Source of the DNA: Planctomyces sp. SH-PL62
GTDB taxonomy: Bacteria > Planctomycetota > Planctomycetia > Planctomycetales > Planctomycetaceae
NCBI GenBank assembly: GCA_945893045.1
Contig: CAMDEA010000005.1
Span: 1-64,000 of the forward strand
Length of the DNA: 64,000 nt
Direction: 5' to 3'
Shown here: in pieces, positions 8,937-20,400 of the stretch
How positions within the stretch are numbered: position 1 is the first letter of the stretch
Layout: the number at the start of each line of letters is the position of its first letter
The notes under the pieces: generated by a model
Seen by the model: only the letters and a program-made list of their open reading frames with translations
Databases searched by the model: none
What the model was told of the DNA's origin: nothing
Position numbers and translations under genes: made by a program

Positions 8937-9410
8937 TGGGACTCCACGGCTATGGTCCGCTCTGCGAGCCACCACCGATTCATCAAAGACCGTGTCATCA
9001 GGTTGCTCTCTGAGTGCGAATCCCAAGGACGTTGGGCTTGGCCACCATGCTAACAATCAGCCGGAACGCGCTGGTGCCACAGATTGGAATTCACCTTCCA
9101 CCAGAACCGTTGCCTGCCTGCTGATCCGAACGAGAATCTTGGACCGGTGCTTCCCGCGGATGGCATGGCGATACCACGGATAAAACAGTGCGCCTCATTC
9201 TTCATCCGTGGGATTGCTCTGCCACCCGCGGGGATTTCAGGGTTTCATGGAGCAGGAATTACGAGCGGGGATTCTATTCAATCTTCCTTTGCCGCCAACC
9301 ACCGCGCTGATCGCGGGTCGATTCGATGAGGCAATGCAGACGGTGGCAATTTCGCGATGAAGAGATCAGCCTGTGAATCAATGAGAGTCGTCCCAATGGA
9401 AAGGTTTCCC
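8937..9410. other. Intergenic region between divergent genes, no feature recognised
   Basis: These 474 bases separate the divergent propeller and ceramidase-like genes and must hold both promoters. Apart from a small palindrome ACCGCG-CTGAT-CGCGGGT near 9299-9316, I see no gene, RNA or clear promoter boxes. Confidence 0.5.
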
Positions 9411-10907
9411 ATGCAAAGCGTCTGCCGAATTCTGGTTCTCGCGTGCTTATGTCTGCTGGCCATGACAATGTCCGTCGCGGCGGAGCCTCTGAAGGTTGGC
9501 TTGGCCGAGGCGGACATCACGCCGCCGGTGGGGTTCCCCATCGCAGGCTACTACCACGAGCGGCTGGCGGACGGCACGACGGACCGGCTCAAGGCGAAGG
9601 CGATGGTGTTTCGCGATACGAACGCTTCCGCCGCGTTGGTCGTGTGCGACCTGATCGGGATCGCCACCGACTTGTCACGCGAGGTGCGGAAGCGTGCCTC
9701 GGACAAGACCGGCATTCCGGTGTCGCACATCGTGATCGCGGCGACGCACTCGCACACCGCACCCGACTACATGAAGGAACTCTGGCTGAGACTCGGCAAC
9801 GAGAAACAAGACCCGCTGCGCGCCGCCTACATCGACAAGCTCATCGACGGCGTGACCGAGGCGATCACGAGGGCTGCTGCCGACGCGAAGCCCGCCACGC
9901 TGCAATGCGGTTCGGCGACACAGGAGACACCGGTGTCGTTCAATCGCCGCTTCGTCATGCGCGACGGCAGCGTGAAGACCTGGCAGAACTTTGAGAATCG
10001 CGAAGTCGTCCGCGCGGCTGGGCCGATTGACCCGGAGATCGGGTTGCTCACCGTAGGTTGGGACTCCGTCCCGACCGGCGCGAAGAAAGTGGTCGGGACA
10101 GAGTCCCAACCTACGGCGGTGCTCAGCAACTTCGCGCTGCATCTCGACACTGTCGGCGGGCTGAAGTGGAGCGCAGACTATCCGTACTTCATCGAGCAGA
10201 CGCTGCGCAAGGCGGCTGGTGCGGAGGTCATCTCGATCTTCGGCACCGGTTGCTGCGGAGACATCAATCACGCCAACCCGCGCAGCAAAGATCGCAACAA
10301 AGCCGACTTCATCGGCAACTCGATCGGCGAGTCCATTCAAAAGCGGCTCGGCCAACTGACGCGAATGGAGCAGACGGATCTCGTGGTCAAGTCGCGTGTG
10401 GTCAACGTCCCGCTGCAAGACGCGACGAAGGAGGAAGTCGTCCGCTCGATTCAGATTCGAGACGCCGCCAATCGCAAAGAGAAAGTCGAGTTCCTCGACC
10501 ACGTCACCGCGTACAAAAAACTGATGCTCGACCAACTGCGGCACCGCGAACCGCACGCGAACACTTCCGAGCACATCACCTGGGGCCTCAGCCGCTCGCT
10601 GGCCGGCATCGGCGAAACGCTCCCCGTCGATGTGACCGTGATGACGCTCGGCCGCGACGTCGCCATCGTCTGCCTGCCGGGCGAGGTCTTTGTCGAACTG
10701 GGCCTCGCGATCAAACAAGGTTCGCCGTTCCGCACGACGCTGGTCATCGAACTCTCCAACAGCGTCGAATCCATCTACATCCCCCACCGCGCCGCCTACG
10801 CGGGCGGCAGCTACGAAGTTACGAACTCCGCGTTGCAACCCGGCGCGGGCGAGATGCTCGTCGAAGCGGCACTCGGTTTATTGCGCGAAGCGGCCGCCAG
10901 TCGCTAA
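9411..10907 (+). CDS. Secreted neutral/alkaline ceramidase-like hydrolase
   Basis: A 498-residue exported protein of the neutral/alkaline non-lysosomal ceramidase-like group common in planctomycetes. ATG at 9411 is preceded by GGAAAGG and followed by a signal peptide ending near SVAAEP. The mature protein begins with KVGLAEADITPPVGFPIAGY, the family's opening strand, and has the metal-site motif ATHSHTAPD. GTGCCGDINH and LPGEVFVELG are further family motifs. Ceramidases cleave the amide of ceramide, but planctomycete members are diverse and the substrate may differ. Residues encoded at 10051-10116 (VGWDSVPT...VGTESQPT) are a palindromic-element insertion between the strand LLTV and the following VLSNFALH, and break an otherwise normal domain. 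Confidence 0.82.
   Translation: MQSVCRILVLACLCLLAMTMSVAAEPLKVGLAEADITPPVGFPIAGYYHERLADGTTDRLKAKAMVFRDTNASAALVVCDLIGIATDLSREVRKRASDKTGIPVSHIVIAATHSHTAPDYMKELWLRLGNEKQDPLRAAYIDKLIDGVTEAITRAAADAKPATLQCGSATQETPVSFNRRFVMRDGSVKTWQNFENREVVRAAGPIDPEIGLLTVGWDSVPTGAKKVVGTESQPTAVLSNFALHLDTVGGLKWSADYPYFIEQTLRKAAGAEVISIFGTGCCGDINHANPRSKDRNKADFIGNSIGESIQKRLGQLTRMEQTDLVVKSRVVNVPLQDATKEEVVRSIQIRDAANRKEKVEFLDHVTAYKKLMLDQLRHREPHANTSEHITWGLSRSLAGIGETLPVDVTVMTLGRDVAIVCLPGEVFVELGLAIKQGSPFRTTLVIELSNSVESIYIPHRAAYAGGSYEVTNSALQPGAGEMLVEAALGLLREAAASR
10051..10116. repeat. REPIN-like element, GGGACTCCGTCCC family, in frame in ceramidase-like gene
   Basis: Two 26-bp arms (10051-10076 and 10091-10116) are inverted copies with one mismatch, separated by 14 bp. 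Each arm holds GTAG followed by hairpin GGGAC-TCC-GTCCC. The 66 bp equal 22 codons and keep the frame open. The same family occurs at 19160-19252. Confidence 0.93.
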
Positions 10908-11076
10908 TCTCAGAAGGGAGCCTCGTGCAACGTGACGCGCATCATAGTGAATCCCGGACCGGAGGAGGCGATGTCTTTTTCGCCGTACACGAGATGCCGT
11001 GCGACAAGCGACGGCCTTCGCCCAACCTTGTGTTTGTTGCGCGGATGAATGTCTTTGTAGTCGCCGATGCGGATCG

Positions 11077-12222
11077 TTATCCCATCACCTCGGCCAGTGT
11101 CACCAAGCGGCTCTTGTCGTCGCGGGACTTCACGCCGGCGTGAATGATCGCAGTCACTTCGAGGATCTCCTGGTGTGGCACCGGCTCGACGCCGGTCTCG
11201 ACCATTTTGCGAAAGGCATCGGCCATATTCAGCATCTGATAGTGATGACCGAGCCAATAGTGATCCTCGATCGCCGGCGTGTAGGTGTAGACCTTCTTGG
11301 CGAAGTGGACCGAGGTCGAACAATACCGGCCGACGACGTCGGGGCGACCGTACCAGACCTCGGCGGGCGGACGGTCCTTGTAAGTCACCAGCGCGTGGCA
11401 GGTGTTTTCGTAGGCGTACAAGTTCACCGCCTCGACCCCCGGCCCGCAGAGTGTCATCACCATCCAGACGGGATGTTGCCCGTAGATCAACCAGCCGTCG
11501 GGCGTGTAGCCGCCGGCCTGCGAGGCGATGACATATTCAAGCCGACCGAACTCGCCCGATGCTTTCATGCGGAGCGCCTCTTCGGTGCCCCATTGGTGAC
11601 GAAACAAACTCGATGACATCAGCGGGGCCTTGTGCTGGCGGGCGAACTCCAGAATGCGGCGCGTTTCGGCCACCGAGCCACCGATCGGCTTGTCGCAAAA
11701 CGTTGGCAGTCCCTTGGCCAATCCGGGAGCGGCGAGATCGAAATGATCTTCACCAAATCCCGATGCATCGCCGAGCCAAATCGCATCGACCTCACCGACC
11801 ATCTTCTCCAGCGACGTGGCGACTTCCACGCCGGGAAACACTTCGCAAAAAATCTTGGCCACTTCGAGATCGGGTTCGTAGTAGTGCGTGATCCGCGTGT
11901 TGTTGAACGGCCAGCGACCGAAAGTCGTCTGTGGATTCCGCAGGTAGTCGTGAAACAGTTTGATCGTGCCCGGGTCTTTGTACTTCTTAATCGCTTCGAG
12001 ATTGCACTCGGGGTGGAAATACTGTGCGAAGTGAAAAGTATGTCCGTTGAGCCGCTGCGGTTTGCCTCGGATGCGCGACGAGATGACGCCGATGCGATAG
12101 ACCTTGCCCGGAGTTCCGCCCGATTTGTTCGCCGGTTCGGCGGCGGTTGATGCTTGTGCGAAGAAACCGGCTCCAGCAGCCAGAGCTGCCGACGAGATGA
12201 GTTCACGGCGCGTGGAAAGCAT
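11077..12222 (-). CDS. Tat-exported Gfo/Idh/MocA family oxidoreductase
   Basis: A 381-residue protein with a twin-arginine signal (STRRELISSAALAAGAG). The Gfo/Idh/MocA hallmark E/D-K-P is present in LPTFCDKPIGGSVAETRR, and the C-terminal alpha/beta domain follows. The usual Rossmann GxGxxG is replaced by IGVISSRIRGK, so nicotinamide binding may differ from classical members, as in many exported planctomycete paralogues. Such proteins act on sugars or sugar derivatives, but the substrate is unknown. ATG at 12222 is chosen for GGAG eight bases upstream and because the Tat motif then falls at the normal distance. It forms a convergent end with the ceramidase-like gene, 169 bp apart with no feature seen. 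Confidence 0.87.
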   Translation of the reverse strand: MLSTRRELISSAALAAGAGFFAQASTAAEPANKSGGTPGKVYRIGVISSRIRGKPQRLNGHTFHFAQYFHPECNLEAIKKYKDPGTIKLFHDYLRNPQTTFGRWPFNNTRITHYYEPDLEVAKIFCEVFPGVEVATSLEKMVGEVDAIWLGDASGFGEDHFDLAAPGLAKGLPTFCDKPIGGSVAETRRILEFARQHKAPLMSSSLFRHQWGTEEALRMKASGEFGRLEYVIASQAGGYTPDGWLIYGQHPVWMVMTLCGPGVEAVNLYAYENTCHALVTYKDRPPAEVWYGRPDVVGRYCSTSVHFAKKVYTYTPAIEDHYWLGHHYQMLNMADAFRKMVETGVEPVPHQEILEVTAIIHAGVKSRDDKSRLVTLAEVMG

Positions 12223-12383
12223 CGGAAAGGTCTCCACCAAATTCGAGGGTTGTGATTGCGGGCGCTAACGATTTCCAAAGACGCTGTTTTGGGCTCTCAT
12301 CCAGCTTGTCTGGAGGGAGTCAACGATGGTCCGTTAGATTCCTTGAGTCCGCAATGTTGTTGTGAATGTGTCAAATGTTGCGG

Positions 12384-12452
12384 CCATTCGCGCTCGATTT
12401 CATTCGCGCGGAAGTCTTGACTGTCCGCGCGAATAAAACGGAGCGCGGATGG
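12384..12452. repeat. Two-armed palindrome, CATTCGCGCG family, copy 1
   Basis: Left arm CCATTCGCGCTCGATTTC... and its imperfect inverted copy face each other around 12416-12420. The same family is at 23969-24037. It fills the 331-bp gap between the oxidoreductase and the NHL propeller genes; the rest of the gap (with a small GAGGCGAAGCCTC palindrome at about 12469) holds nothing I recognise. Confidence 0.85.
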
Positions 12453-12553
12453 AACCAGGTCAGAGGCGAAGCCTCGTGAGCCAGAGAGCACAAACGGTTT
12501 GACCGACCCCATCCGCTCGTGCGGATGGTGAAGCAGGTGATCGCGGCGGCGAT

Positions 12554-13552
12554 CTACTTCACTCGCACCAGCTTCATGATGCGGCCGGAGATGTTCCAAT
12601 CCTGCACATACAGGTTGCCGTCCTTGTCCCAGTAGGAACCGTGAGTGCCGTTGAAGATCCCTTCGATCCATTTGTCTTGCGGGACGCCGTGATTGACTCG
12701 CGTCGCCGGGTCCGCGTTGTGGCCGAGCACCGCCATGATCGTGTTGCTCTTATCGAGGATGACGACTCGACCGTGCAAATCGGGCACGGAGACATAATCG
12801 CCTTGAACGGAGACCGACGTCGGCATTCCCAATCCGGTCACGACCTCGTCGATGTAGTTGCCATCGAGGTCGTAGTGCAGCAAGCGACCCTTCGGCGTGT
12901 GATTGCGGTCGCAGATCAGCAGGCGCGGAGGGTCATAGCGCGTATCCAACGTCATGCCGTGCGCGGTGTTGAATTCCTTGAGGCCGTTCCCTTTCGTCCC
13001 AAAGTGCTTGATGTATTTCCCGGCCTTGTCGAACTTGAAGATGTGATTGCTGGCGTAGCCGTCGGCCAGAATGATGTCTCCGTTGGGAGCGACCGTGATC
13101 GCGGTCGGACTCCACTTGGTCAGCTTCAAACCAGACTCTTCGGGGATGCCCAGCTTCAGCACGATGTCACCGGTCTCGGCGTGGAACTTGATCCCTTCGC
13201 CAGCCGCGTTGCGAGCGGCGTAAATGAACTCGTCGTTCCCTTCGGCGCGAATTTCCAGGTCATGGATGTTGTTGTACTTGTCGCCGAGGAAACGCCGAAT
13301 GACTTTGCCCTCTGGCGAGAAGACGAAGACTCCCAAGCTCGAACTGGTGTAGATGCTGCCGGCCTTGTCGATCACCACACCGCCGTGAGTCGATCCGAGG
13401 ACCGACTTCCCATCCTCGCCCAGTCCCCAACCAGGAACCGTGTCGAAGGTCATGATCCCGCAGCCCATCCGCACGGGCTGGACCTTTTCCGCCGCGAACA
13501 CCGGCAGCGTGAGTCCAAAGACGACCGCGATCGAAAGCCAACAATTCTTCAT
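12554..13552 (-). CDS. Secreted NHL-repeat six-bladed propeller protein
   Basis: A 332-residue protein with an N-terminal signal peptide (WLSIAVVFGLTLPVFAAEK). Repeats of the NHL type recur about every 45 residues, for example PTAITVAPNGDIILADGY, GNYIDEVVTGLGMPTSVS and GTHGSYWDKDGNLYVQDW. The fold is close to peptidyl-alpha-hydroxyglycine lyase domains, but the planctomycete members lack an obvious catalytic set, so binding or sensing outside the cytoplasm is the safest reading. It is the upstream gene on the minus strand before the Gfo/Idh/MocA gene, 331 bp away. Confidence 0.85.
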   Translation of the reverse strand: MKNCWLSIAVVFGLTLPVFAAEKVQPVRMGCGIMTFDTVPGWGLGEDGKSVLGSTHGGVVIDKAGSIYTSSSLGVFVFSPEGKVIRRFLGDKYNNIHDLEIRAEGNDEFIYAARNAAGEGIKFHAETGDIVLKLGIPEESGLKLTKWSPTAITVAPNGDIILADGYASNHIFKFDKAGKYIKHFGTKGNGLKEFNTAHGMTLDTRYDPPRLLICDRNHTPKGRLLHYDLDGNYIDEVVTGLGMPTSVSVQGDYVSVPDLHGRVVILDKSNTIMAVLGHNADPATRVNHGVPQDKWIEGIFNGTHGSYWDKDGNLYVQDWNISGRIMKLVRVK

Positions 13553-13705
13553 GTTCTGGTTTCCTGGTTGACATAGTGAGGGAATTCACGAGGGGTCGCA
13601 GTATCCGGTTCTCAGATTTGCATTTCAACCAGCGACAGAGACATTGATCCAAGACGTTTGCTCTTGGATCAGACACACTTCTCCCCCCTGCGCATCTTTG
13701 CTTGC

Positions 13706-13753
13706 AGTGACCCCATTGATGGGGTCGAGAACGACCCGATGAATCGGGTCACT
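13706..13753. repeat. Two-armed palindrome, TGACCCCATTGATGGGGTC family
   Basis: Arms 13706-13727 and 13732-13753 are inverted copies with a few changes; each is itself a hairpin (GACCCCAT-TG-ATGGGGTC and GACCCGAT-GA-ATCGGGTC). It lies 86 bp before the ECF sigma start. A related arm may be GGCCCCAACGGGGTC at about 21271. Confidence 0.85.
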
Positions 13754-13838
13754 ACGAGCGCGTGTAACGGGCTGGCGTATGTGTTGGTGGCTGGCCGAAG
13801 TGGTGCGACGGATTCTTCCTGCGATCAACGGATGCGAC

Positions 13839-14471
13839 ATGACTCGCGGCAACTCTACCCCGGACCTCGGTGCGCGACTGCGAGCTGGGGATGAGGCTGT
13901 CTTGGAATTGATTCTGCGCACGCATGGGCCGCCGATTCTGGCGCTGCTCAGGCAACGCTTTGTCGGGCGGCTGACCGTCACCGATTTTGAAGATGTCTTG
14001 GCTGCGGCTTTGTTTCGAATATGGCAACACCGTGCGCGGTTTGATCCGTCGCTGGCGTCGCTCCGCGTTTGGTTCTTTCGCATCGCCGAGAACATGGCTC
14101 GCGATGTTTTGAAACATGGGTGGCACAAAGCTCGGCAGTTGGAATTGAGTACCGAACCGACGCAGCTCGCCGAGGCGGCTGATCGTCGCCGGGCCAATGG
14201 CGAATCGGGCACTGAGGCCGTTGACGGTGAGTTGCCGACACTACGGGTTCCACTGGAGCTGCTGCGCGAGCTGCTCGCGGAACTGCCGGAGAATCAACGC
14301 CGGATTGTGTTGGCCGATGCGGACTCGCGCGACGGTGTCGTCGCGAGTCACGACTTGGCCAGCGAACTGGGCATCCCGCCATCGACCGTGCGGGTCTATC
14401 GCCGCCGGGCGCTGGAACGACTGCGGCGCGAGATCGAACAACGCGGGTTCTTTGAGAAAGCAAAGCCATGA
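13839..14471 (+). CDS. ECF-type RNA polymerase sigma factor
   Basis: A 210-residue sigma-70 family protein with only regions 2 and 4. Region 2 is seen in VTDFEDVLAAALFRIWQH and LASLRVWFFRIAENMARD; region 4 in LLAELPENQRRIVL and the helix-turn-helix LASELGIPPSTVRVYRRR. The acidic linker between them is long (about 45 residues). ATG 13839 was chosen as the last ATG before conserved sequence; the upstream 20 codons read through a spacer. Its stop overlaps the start of the next gene (ATGA at 14468-14471), so the two are translationally coupled and the FecR-type partner is probably its membrane regulator. Confidence 0.88.
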   Translation: MTRGNSTPDLGARLRAGDEAVLELILRTHGPPILALLRQRFVGRLTVTDFEDVLAAALFRIWQHRARFDPSLASLRVWFFRIAENMARDVLKHGWHKARQLELSTEPTQLAEAADRRRANGESGTEAVDGELPTLRVPLELLRELLAELPENQRRIVLADADSRDGVVASHDLASELGIPPSTVRVYRRRALERLRREIEQRGFFEKAKP

Positions 14472-17400
14472 GTCATTCATTGAATCACGATCGTTTGTCG
14501 GACGACCTCTTTCGCAACCGCATTGCCGCGGCATTGAGCGAACTGGATCAACCGGAGTCCGATGCGGACATCGCCGCCGCGCTGGATGCGGTGGATGCCG
14601 AGCCGCTGGCGGAGGCGACGACACGGCGCATCATGCGGCAGGTGCGGCGTTCGATTACGGAGACGGACTTTTTGAGCGGCACGGCGCTAGCCGCCGGTTT
14701 TGCGGGGAAAACCAACACCACATCACCGGTGGCTAGCGCCATTCCGCTCAAAGCAAGTGCCAATGCACTTTCACGGGTGGGCATTGTCGCGGCGTGCGCG
14801 GCATTGGTGGTGGTGGGACTGGTCTTTCAAAGGTTCGAGGACGTCGAGCGACCGCCGCTGCGGCGAGGCGAGTTGCTCTCGTCGAACAATCGTCTTCCTG
14901 GTTCTCAATCGAACCATGCTGAGCCATCCACAAGCATCGCGGCGATCCAGCGCGTGAAGCTTGGTGAGACGCTCAGCACGGGGCCGCGTGAGAAGCGGCG
15001 GGTGACGTTGTTGGATGGCTCGGTGCTGTCGATCAACGAACAGTCGCGAGTCACCATCAGCGGCGAACGGCGCGTGAAGCTGTTGTCGGGCGAAGTGTTT
15101 GTCGAAGTGGTGCCAGCGACAAACTCCGAGCGATTCGTCGTCGAGACGCCGCATCGCACGGTGACGGCGCTGGGAACGAAGTTCGTGGTGAAGGCTCAAC
15201 AGCAGGCGACGAACGTCGTCGTCACGCAGGGGAGGGTGCAGGTCAGCGGCGTCGAGGAAGTCATTCCCGCCGGACACGAACTGATTGCCGATCTGGACGA
15301 ATCGAAGTCGGCAGAACTGCGTCCGGCGAAGCGGTCGGCGTACGTCGTCGAGTGGGTCAAGGACTTGATGGCGGCAGCCGGCTCGGTCGTCGTGCCGACC
15401 AGCGAACATGCCGGCGGGACCGTCACCGTCGTCGATCCGCAGGGGCAGGAGATGAAACTGTCGCTGCGGAAGTTTCACGTTGACGTCCACATCGAAGAGG
15501 GCTTCGCTCGCACGACGATCGACCAGACGTACTTCAATCACACTTGGCAGCAGCTTGAGGGAACGTTCCGCTTCCCGCTGCCGGCCGATGCGTCGCTGTC
15601 GCGGTTGGCGATGTATGTGAACGGCAAGCTGATGGAAGGGGGCATGGTCGAGCGGGACTATGGCCGCAACGTCTTCGAGCAGATTCGTCACACGCGGCGC
15701 GACCCGGCACTCTTGGAGTGGGTTGACGGCAGCACGTTTCAGATGCGCGTCTTCCCACTGGAAGCTCGGCAAGAGAAACGCATCCTGCTGAGCTACACGC
15801 AGCGACTGCCGAGCGATTACGGCAAGAGCGTCTATCGCTTCCCGGCCGGGCACAGCTTGGAGGGCGTGCGCGAATGGTCGGCTCACCTGCGCGTGAAGGG
15901 CGCGGCGGGGGCGAAGTGGTACTCGCCGTCGCACTTGTTGGAGGGACGCGACGACCAGGGCGATCTCCTCATCGACGGCCGGGAAGAATACGCGGCATTA
16001 GACCGAGACTTGGTCGTCGAGTTCGGCGAGGAAATGAAAGAGAAACCACCGGTTGAGCTGGAAGAGTCTCGTCGTCGGCCGATGGAGAAAGTTCGCGGGC
16101 GGCCTCCGTTCGGCTCGCAACAGTCGATGTGGTCGGTGTGCGAGCAAGATGGGTTTCAATATGTGATGTTGCGGTATCGGCCGGAGCTGGCAGCGGCTCG
16201 TCAGCGATCGCCGCAGCAGTGGATTTTCCTGGTTGAGAATTCGGCCGATCGAAACGACCTCCTGGCCGACACCCAGCGGCAGATCGTGAAAGTGCTGCTC
16301 GAAAACGCCGAGCACACCGACACGTTCTCGATCATCCGAGCGGGAACTCAAGCGGATGTGTTCCGACGCAAACCGGTCCCCTGTTCGTTGGAGAACGTGG
16401 CCGCAGCTCAGGAGTTCTTGCGCGAAGTCGCCCCGATCGGTGCGCTCGACTTGGAGCAAGCTCTGCAAGCGGTGCGGAAACAGGTTCGCGGTCAGCGCGA
16501 GGCGTGGATCGTGCATCTGGGGACCGGCATTCCCGTGCTGGGTGAGCGGGACGAGACGACTCTCTTGCGCCTCGTGCCCGCGCAGGCGCGGTATGTCGGC
16601 GTGGCGGTCGGAAAGCGTTGGTCAAAGTCATTCCTGGAGACGGCCGCGAATCGCACTGGCGGTCATGTGACGCAGATCAATCCCGATGAAGCGGTCGCGT
16701 GGCGCGCCTTTGACCTGCTCAGCACGCTCAATGCCCCACGCCTGACCGAAATCACCGTGCGCTCCACACCCACCCGAAGCGTCAGCGAGGGCGATCACTC
16801 AGTAACCCGAAGCGTCAGCGAGGGCGAACGCTCCAAAGACGCCTCCCCTGAAACAAACTGGCTGCTGCTCACCAACTCGCTGGCCCACGGCCAAGAACTG
16901 GCGGCCGTAGCCCGCTTTCCGAAAGGCCAGCCGCTGCCCAAGTCCGTCGTGATCACCGGCAAGCTCGACGGACAGCAGAACCAGTCGATCCTGGAAGTGC
17001 CGAACGGGTCGCACTGTGGGCATCTGCCACGGACGTGGGCGCGCTTTGAGATTGATCGCCTCGTCGCGCTCGGCGCGAACGAGCACAAGCCGCAGATCAT
17101 CGAACTGAGCAAGGCGATGTATGTGATGTCGCCGTTCACCTCGCTGCTCGTGCTGGAGACCGAGGCGATGTACGAGCAATTCAAAGTCGATCGCGGCCGC
17201 AAGGATCATTGGGCCATGTATCCCGCTCCAGCGGAGATTCCCGTCGAGGCCGATCAGGGACCGTCGCAACTGAGTCCGCTCGACGCGGCGAAGGAGCGTT
17301 TGAAACTGACTCAAGCGCGTGCCAAGTCGGCGCAATCGAACTACGACCGCAGCATCACCGAGAAGCGACCTGCGGCGGACCTGCAACGCCTCAACCGATT

Positions 17401-20400
17401 GAACCGCGCCGAGCAAGCCGAAGTGAAGTTGATCGAGCGCGAGATCCAACGCATCGAACGAGCGAACGCAGCGGCGGCCGATCCGGTTCGCCAAGCGTGG
17501 GAGTCGGTCGTTCAGCGCCGCTCGGCTTGGCAGCAGGGCTATCTCCAACAAGCCACTCGGCACCATTGGAACTTTTGGGGCCGGCCGACGGATTGGAATT
17601 CGCGGTCGTTCCGAAGCAGGCTGACCTACGAGGACTTGGATTCTTCAGTCTTGGACGGAGACATCAACGGCAACGGCGTGCTCGACGGGAGAGATTACTT
17701 CAACAGCAACGGCGTGCTCCACAACCTGTGGATGGTCAGCCCGAACCGGATGTGGGACTCCACCGATGACGTGTTGCAATTCACACAGCCGTCCTCCGTG
17801 ACGAACGGAACTCCCCGTGAGTTTTGGCTCGACCCTGCCCGGCCTCACCTGCGGCCGCAGAACCTGTCGTCGGACTTTTCGACTTCTCTGCCGCTCACGT
17901 CCTTCACCGTCGAGAACGTCGATTCGTATTTGACCTTAAACATCCACGGCAACCTCCCTGTGACGCCGTACTACTCGACGCTCATCGAAGACGAGTACGT
18001 CAACGAGCAACGCTATCTCCGAGTGCCCCTGCTGGATTCGGAGGACGGCGTTCAGTTCGGAGATTGGTCCCTACGACGCCGAAAACGCAGCTTCGCCGGA
18101 GCCGATCTCGAAACGCGGCGTTCGGGGTATTTCAATCTCAACGGCATCTCGAACCCCCAAGTGCTCGCGAGACTCATTGATGATCGAGACGCTGGTCTCC
18201 CCCTGCTGCCATCCAGCGATTGGTTGTCGGCGTGGGATGTCCGCACGGACTACGAATACGACGAAGCGAATCTCATGCTCGCGTACCGAGGCATCAAGCC
18301 GTCATTTCATCGTCCGGAGTTGCTGCGATTGCGTTCTGGAGTCGAAAACTGGAACGGACCCGACCGCGATAACGACGGTGACGGGAGTCGCGATGCGAGT
18401 TGGACAGTCCTGACGCCACGAGCCACTCTCTTCAACGGCCGACCGAACTACATCGTCAACGACGGTTCGGTGGTTTTCGATAGTTGGCATGAGACAAACC
18501 TTCGCACACGTTACTACCCGGTTGCGGACCTGATTCTTCCGCCGACCGGCGTGCTGAAGGACTTGCCGAGCTACGCGCCCGGATTGCAAACGTGGCCCGC
18601 CGATCGACTGGCCATCGTCGAGCAAGCGGCAACGACGAAACCGCAGCGCGGCGAGGTCGATGCCGAAGCGCGACGGTTGATCGAGAAGGCCCGATCGCTC
18701 GGTTGGGAGAAGGTGCGATTGATCAGCCGGAACGCGCTAGCGTCCGGTTCCGATCGCGAAAAACCGGACGCTAGCGCGTTCCGGCTGATTGATGGATTCG
18801 GCCGGTTCGTCTTCGATCGCGAGGTTGGCGAGGGACTGAAGGAAACGGTCATCAACGATGGAACAACTCTGTGGCATCTCTACCCAGAGATCGGCCTGGG
18901 TGCGAAACGAACGCTGAGCCGGTTCCATCAGTCGGCGATTCAGTCGCTCATTCCGTGGTACGTCCCGTCGGCGGATGACCTGAGCGTCGAGGCGGACGTG
19001 AAGTCGGTCGGCGAACGGACTATTCGCATCACGAGTAGGATGGGCACTCTTGCCCGTCCGAATTCGGGAGACGGGCAAGAGTTCCCGTCCAACGAGATCG
19101 CCGTCGAACTGGTTTTTGCTGAAGACGGTCGGCTCAGCGAGACGCGAGTCATCGGAATGCGTAGGTTGGGACTCCGTCCCGACCATCATGGCGACGATCG
19201 ATCGGATGCGATCGCAAAATCCGAACGGGTCGGGACGGAGTCCCAACCTACGGTGATCGCAAAACAAACTTTCTCGGCCGACGGGACGATCCGGCTGTTC
19301 GATGCCGAGGACAAATTGGTCGGCGAAGTGAAGTACGAACGCCAGCCGATCGAGGCTCCCAACTTGGTGCCGCTCACGAAAGAGCTGGTCGTGCTGCCGT
19401 TGCCGTATCGCTCGGCGGCGGGAGTCCCAGTCACCGTGCCGGTCAACTTGCAGACCAACGCGCCCGACTTCGCGAAGCTCTCCGAGGACGACGCGCTGCT
19501 GCTGCTGGCCTCGTATTTCGCCGAAGCTCGACCATCGGAACTCACCACGTTCATCGAACAGCGCTACACGGCCAAGGGAGATCATCGCATCGGACTCGCG
19601 GTGTTGCTGTCGGCTGTCGTTCCGCAGAACCCGCTCGTGGCCAACGCGACGAAGCAGCATCCCGACAAGCCGCTCGGGTTGTTCCTCGAGCAGTTTTCCG
19701 CCGTTGCCGTGCAGGGGAATCACCACGCTTGGCTCGAACCCGCGAGCGCCAGTCCGTTCCTGCGTCGGTTGGTTTCGGCCTACAACCATCACTCTCGCTG
19801 GTCGGCGGATCAAGCCGCTCCCCGCGACCGAGCGGCGGCGGACATTGAAAAGGAACTCGCCGCCACGCTGCAATTCATTCGCGAGTGCCGCTCGCTGGAA
19901 CTCGCCACGAAGCTGCTCGCGACAGTCGCTGCCGGCCTCAAGCGGACCGAGCGGATGAACGCCACATTCGCTCGCCAGTTGAGCGATGCGGCAACGGCGA
20001 TGGCCGAAGAACGCGGCATCCCGGCCTTCGGTCGCTCGGCTCGGATCGAGTGGTTGCTGACGGTCGGCGATGAGGCTTCCGTCGCTCAGGCGAAAGAGCT
20101 GTTCCGCACGCAACTCGCTGACGCGATCACGAACGGCGGACTTCCCGTTCTGAATGGCGACACGCGCACTGCGTTCGTCAAGCACTTCAAAACACCCGAT
20201 GGCCAACCCTGCGGGCCGTGGGGCGAGCTGGTCAAAGAGGCCGCTCGGAAACTTGGCGAGCCGGAGGGCGTTAGCCCCCGGACTCCTGCGAATGTCCGGG
20301 GGCTAACGCCCACCGGCTCACCTGAAATCGGTCGGTTGTTTGTTGCTGATCGCCTCATCGCGTTGTCGAGACAATGCATTTCGCTGAGCGAACCGGCGCT

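Noticed and set aside
14771..15934. Minus-strand open frame of 387 codons
   Set aside because: Antisense to the FecR and VIT domains of the giant gene, whose motifs are clear.
16772..16827. CRISPR-like direct repeats 33 bp apart
   Set aside because: Only two units, inside a coding frame, and the unit is the arm of a known two-armed element (37807-37898).
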